Source: Micromonospora sonchi (GTDB lineage Bacteria; Actinomycetota; Actinomycetes; Mycobacteriales; Micromonosporaceae). From it: a stretch of DNA of 64,000 nt. The number at the start of each line of letters is the position of its first letter. Position 1 is the first letter of the stretch. The DNA lies in contig NZ_BMNB01000003.1 in assembly GCF_014646235.1 (NCBI RefSeq), positions 124,001-188,000 on the forward strand, written 5' to 3'. Below, one piece after another: positions 62,317-64,000 of the stretch. The notes below the pieces were generated by a model, which saw only the letters and a list, made by a program, of their open reading frames with translations, was not told the DNA's origin and searched no databases. The position numbers and the translations under genes were made by a program.

Positions 62317-62357
62317 GTGGGGGTAGCGCGAAAGCCCGACGCTGCGGGGGCGCCGGG

Positions 62358-62567
62358 CTAGTCGACTGTCTCTGGCTTGTCCGGGCGTCGCGCGGGGGGA
62401 CGTTCGGGGAGGCGTGCGCCGGGCTGCCGCAGGTACCAGGCGATGAACTGGCGGATGATCCCGGACCGGTTGCGTTCGCCCGCGACCTTGCCGAACGGCT
62501 TCCACAGCTCGTCCTCGACCCGTATGGGTCGGTGCGGCGTGTGGGTCGGCCGGTTGGCGGGCGTCAT
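62358..62567 (-). CDS. Ribbon-helix-helix repressor
   Basis: 69 aa: IRVEDELWKPFGKVAGERNR then SGIIRQFIAWYLRQ, a clear RHH fold. ATG 62567 has no ribosome site but a -10 TACCCT ends 6 bases upstream, so leaderless translation is likely. The frame is open to 62633, but that part is the operator. Confidence 0.78.
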   Translation of the reverse strand: MTPANRPTHTPHRPIRVEDELWKPFGKVAGERNRSGIIRQFIAWYLRQPGARLPERPPARRPDKPETVD

Positions 62568-62573
62568 GTGCAG

Positions 62574-62651
62574 AGGGTAGCGGCTGGATATCCAGCGGAT
62601 CAAACGCTGGCTTGCGTGGATATCCACGGTCAACTAGTCTTTGGATATCCA
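62574..62651. promoter_or_regulatory. Divergent promoters with three identical TGGATATCCA operators
   Basis: Perfect palindromes at 62585-62594, 62617-62626 and 62642-62651. Minus promoter: -35 TTGATC (62603-62598), 18-base spacer containing operator 1, -10 TACCCT (62579-62574). Plus promoter: -35 TTGCGT (62612-62617), 17-base spacer containing operator 2, -10 TAGTCT (62635-62640); operator 3 begins one base later. Confidence 0.75.
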
Positions 62652-62687
62652 CGTGTACATCCACGCAATCGACCACGGGAGATCAGT

Positions 62688-62885
62688 GTGCCCAACAAGA
62701 CCCTCTACATCCCCGACCGCGACGTGCCCCTCTGGGAAGCCGCGCAACGCGTCGCCGACCGGCAGAAAGTCAGCCTCTACCGCGTCGTCAGCGACGCCTT
62801 GGAGAACCACCTGCCGACCGCCGTCAGCGAGCCCGGCCCCCGCGACCGGTGGCGCCACATCGCCGCCGACCAGAACGCCGCCTAG
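62688..62885 (+). CDS. Ribbon-helix-helix-like protein
   Basis: 65 aa: KTLYIPDRDVPLWEAAQRVA, then SLYRVVSDALENHL, a second RHH fold divergent from the first. GGGAGATC precedes GTG 62688. One of the two is the likely ligand of TGGATATCCA. Confidence 0.7.
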   Translation: MPNKTLYIPDRDVPLWEAAQRVADRQKVSLYRVVSDALENHLPTAVSEPGPRDRWRHIAADQNAA

Positions 62886-62914
62886 CCACCCCTCAACCCC
62901 TGGAGCCAGCACGC

Positions 62915-63940
62915 ATGGTCGCTCGCAGCGAGGCACCCGCCGATCCACGGCCCTACGTCCGCGTGTCCGTGGACCTGCCGACCAACCCCAAGCTCTACTC
63001 CATTGACGACCCGGCCGCCGGCTGGGCGTACGTGGTGGCGCTCTGCTACAGCGCCCAGTCGCTCACCGACGGGCATTTCCCGCTGCGTGGCGTGATGCGG
63101 ATGGCGAACGTCGGAGAGTCGGTCGCCGAAGCGCTCATTGAACAGGGGCTGTGGCACGTCGCCGGGCACGACTGTGAACGCTGCGAGCAGCCCAAGGCGG
63201 GGCACGGTGTCGTCCACGACTACCTCCAGCACCAGCGGTCGGCGGGTGAGGTTCGCGACCTGACTGACAAGCGTCGGGCCGCAGGCAGGCGCGGCGCGCA
63301 GACCCGGTGGAGCAAGCCGGGCGGCAAGTCGAAGGGCGGGGAGCCGAAAGGGGAGGCGGAGCCCGAACCGGACCGAGAGATGGCAAGTGCCATAGCAAGT
63401 GCCATGCCAAATGCTATGGCAAGTGCCATAGCAAACGCTGAGCAAGTGCCATGGCAAAACGATGGCAAACCGATAGCAGATGAGATGAGAGGAGAGGAGA
63501 TAACCCTTCCTACGGAAGGGGTCGCCCCCGGCGTAGCCGACGACGACGGACTCTTCCCCGAGCAGCCCTCCGAACGCACCCCGACGCCTCCCCGTCCTCG
63601 AAAGCCATCAAGCAGCAGCGGCGTAACCGCCAGCGACGTGATCAAGGCGTTCATCGACGCATCCCGCGAAGCCGGCCTGGACGATCCCACCTCGGGGATC
63701 CGCAACAGGGTCGGCCGAGACGCGAAACGTCTCCTCGTCGAAGACAAGGTCGATCCCGCGAAGGTGCTTCGCGCTGCCGACATCATCGGCCGCAACGGCT
63801 GGACAAGCCTCGATAACCAGATCCGCCGCTTCGACGCCGAGCGCGTGCAGCAGGGACGCATGAATGGCGGCATGAGCCCCAACCCGCGCATCTTGCGCAA
63901 TAGCCACGAAAACCAAGACCGCTACGACATCAAACTCTGA
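62915..63940 (+). CDS. Phage replication initiation protein (replisome organiser-like)
   Basis: 341 aa. N-terminal winged-helix-like domain (about 12-110: YVRVSVDLPTNPKLYSID; ALIEQGLWHV), a basic/acidic linker, and a C-terminal domain (about 245-320: ASDVIKAFIDASREAG; KVLRAADIIGRNGW). Layout and position fit lambda-O/DnaT-type initiators. The linker (residues ~156-188) is encoded by tandem DNA repeats listed separately. GGAGCC precedes ATG 62915. Confidence 0.72.
   Translation: MVARSEAPADPRPYVRVSVDLPTNPKLYSIDDPAAGWAYVVALCYSAQSLTDGHFPLRGVMRMANVGESVAEALIEQGLWHVAGHDCERCEQPKAGHGVVHDYLQHQRSAGEVRDLTDKRRAAGRRGAQTRWSKPGGKSKGGEPKGEAEPEPDREMASAIASAMPNAMASAIANAEQVPWQNDGKPIADEMRGEEITLPTEGVAPGVADDDGLFPEQPSERTPTPPRPRKPSSSSGVTASDVIKAFIDASREAGLDDPTSGIRNRVGRDAKRLLVEDKVDPAKVLRAADIIGRNGWTSLDNQIRRFDAERVQQGRMNGGMSPNPRILRNSHENQDRYDIKL
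63380..63478 (+). repeat. Iteron-like tandem repeats inside the replication gene (candidate phage origin)
   Basis: About eight tandem ~12-base units, four of them carrying GCAAGTGCCAT (degenerate copies such as GCCAAATGCTAT). ATGGCAAGTGCCAT is itself a dyad. A purine-rich tract (63479-63503, GATGAGAGGAGAGGAG) follows. This is the arrangement of the lambda origin inside gene O. Confidence 0.65.
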
Positions 63941-63951
63941 GAGGAGGGCCA

Positions 63952-64000
63952 GTGGACATCCGCAACAACGACCTCGGCGACCTCGCCCGCGAAGTCATGG
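63952..64000 (+). CDS. Start of the next phage gene (cut by window end)
   Basis: GTG 63952 has GAGGAGGG at 63941-63948. The first 16 codons read VDIRNNDLGDLAREVM. By analogy a helicase loader or helicase could follow the initiator, but nothing here proves it. Confidence 0.45.
   Translation, partial: MDIRNNDLGDLAREVM

Larger units (their letters stand above)
40209..64000. mobile_element. Prophage, left part (continues past the window)
   Basis: Integrase next to att, repressor/Cro switch, dozens of tiny same-strand genes with GTGA/ATGA overlaps, then recombination, nucleotide-metabolism and replication genes of actinophage type. No capsid, tail or lysis genes occur here. Confidence 0.85.

Noticed and set aside
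62568..62633. 22-codon N-terminal extension of the RHH repressor
   Set aside because: It would translate two operators and the promoter, starts at a TTG and lacks a ribosome site.
40209..64000. Serine integrase to match the gp3-like protein
   Set aside because: None seen; the only prophage recombinase in the window is the tyrosine type.

Overview
The window is high-GC DNA from a filamentous actinomycete, most likely a Micromonosporaceae member (Micromonospora-like). The grounds are the GC-rich codon use, GTG/TTG starts, many 4-base GTGA/ATGA gene overlaps, a ClgR/ClpP pair, WhiB, and a SapB-type (RamS) lanthipeptide locus. It falls into three blocks.

Block 1, chromosome (1 to about 17.9 kb). 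This holds the end of korA and all of korB (2-oxoacid:ferredoxin oxidoreductase), a K+ channel/TrkA-N protein, ClgR and a ClpP paralogue. A compact class III lanthipeptide cluster follows: the LanKC synthetase, two near-identical SapB-like precursor genes, two half-ABC transporters that overlap by 4 bases, and two LuxR-type regulators on the opposite strand. After it come a TetR with an unusual extra C-terminal domain, a winged-helix-like protein and a shortened PPDK-like protein as one overlapping unit, then small hypothetical genes.

Block 2, an integrated actinomycete integrative and conjugative element (AICE, pSAM2-like), 17918-40263. It is bounded by a 55-bp direct repeat with one mismatch. 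That repeat is the 3' part (anticodon loop to discriminator base) of a tRNA-Arg(CCT) on the minus strand. The right half carries the AICE backbone: Nudix protein, XRE/TPR regulator, small conserved genes, KorSA-like GntR repressor, Pra-like activator, FtsK/Tra ATPase, DUF2637 membrane protein, RepSA-like initiator, Xis and tyrosine integrase. The left half is lower-GC cargo: a three-gene ABC-3C conflict system, a group II intron, an IS5-like element, and a two-gene nuclease plus STAND/NTPase-like cassette that I cannot match to a named defence system. That cassette is my best candidate for an undescribed system.

Block 3, the left part of a prophage, from 40209 past the window end. It is integrated in tandem and shares the central tRNA fragment with the AICE. 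It carries a tyrosine integrase behind a perfect palindrome, a repressor/Cro-like switch with operators in a leaderless promoter, and long trains of tiny overlapping early genes. Further on are a Bro-N antirepressor, a RecE/Cas4-like nuclease, a phiC31 gp3-like protein, HNH, RusA, ASCH, DUF4031, Gp37/Gp68, DUF4326, WhiB, ThyX, dCTP deaminase, sliding clamp and SSB. The right end has a ribbon-helix-helix (RHH) divergent switch with three identical operators and a replication protein whose gene contains tandem iterons. No structural genes lie in the window. The intact tRNA-Arg(CCT) is predicted at the prophage's far right end, outside the window.
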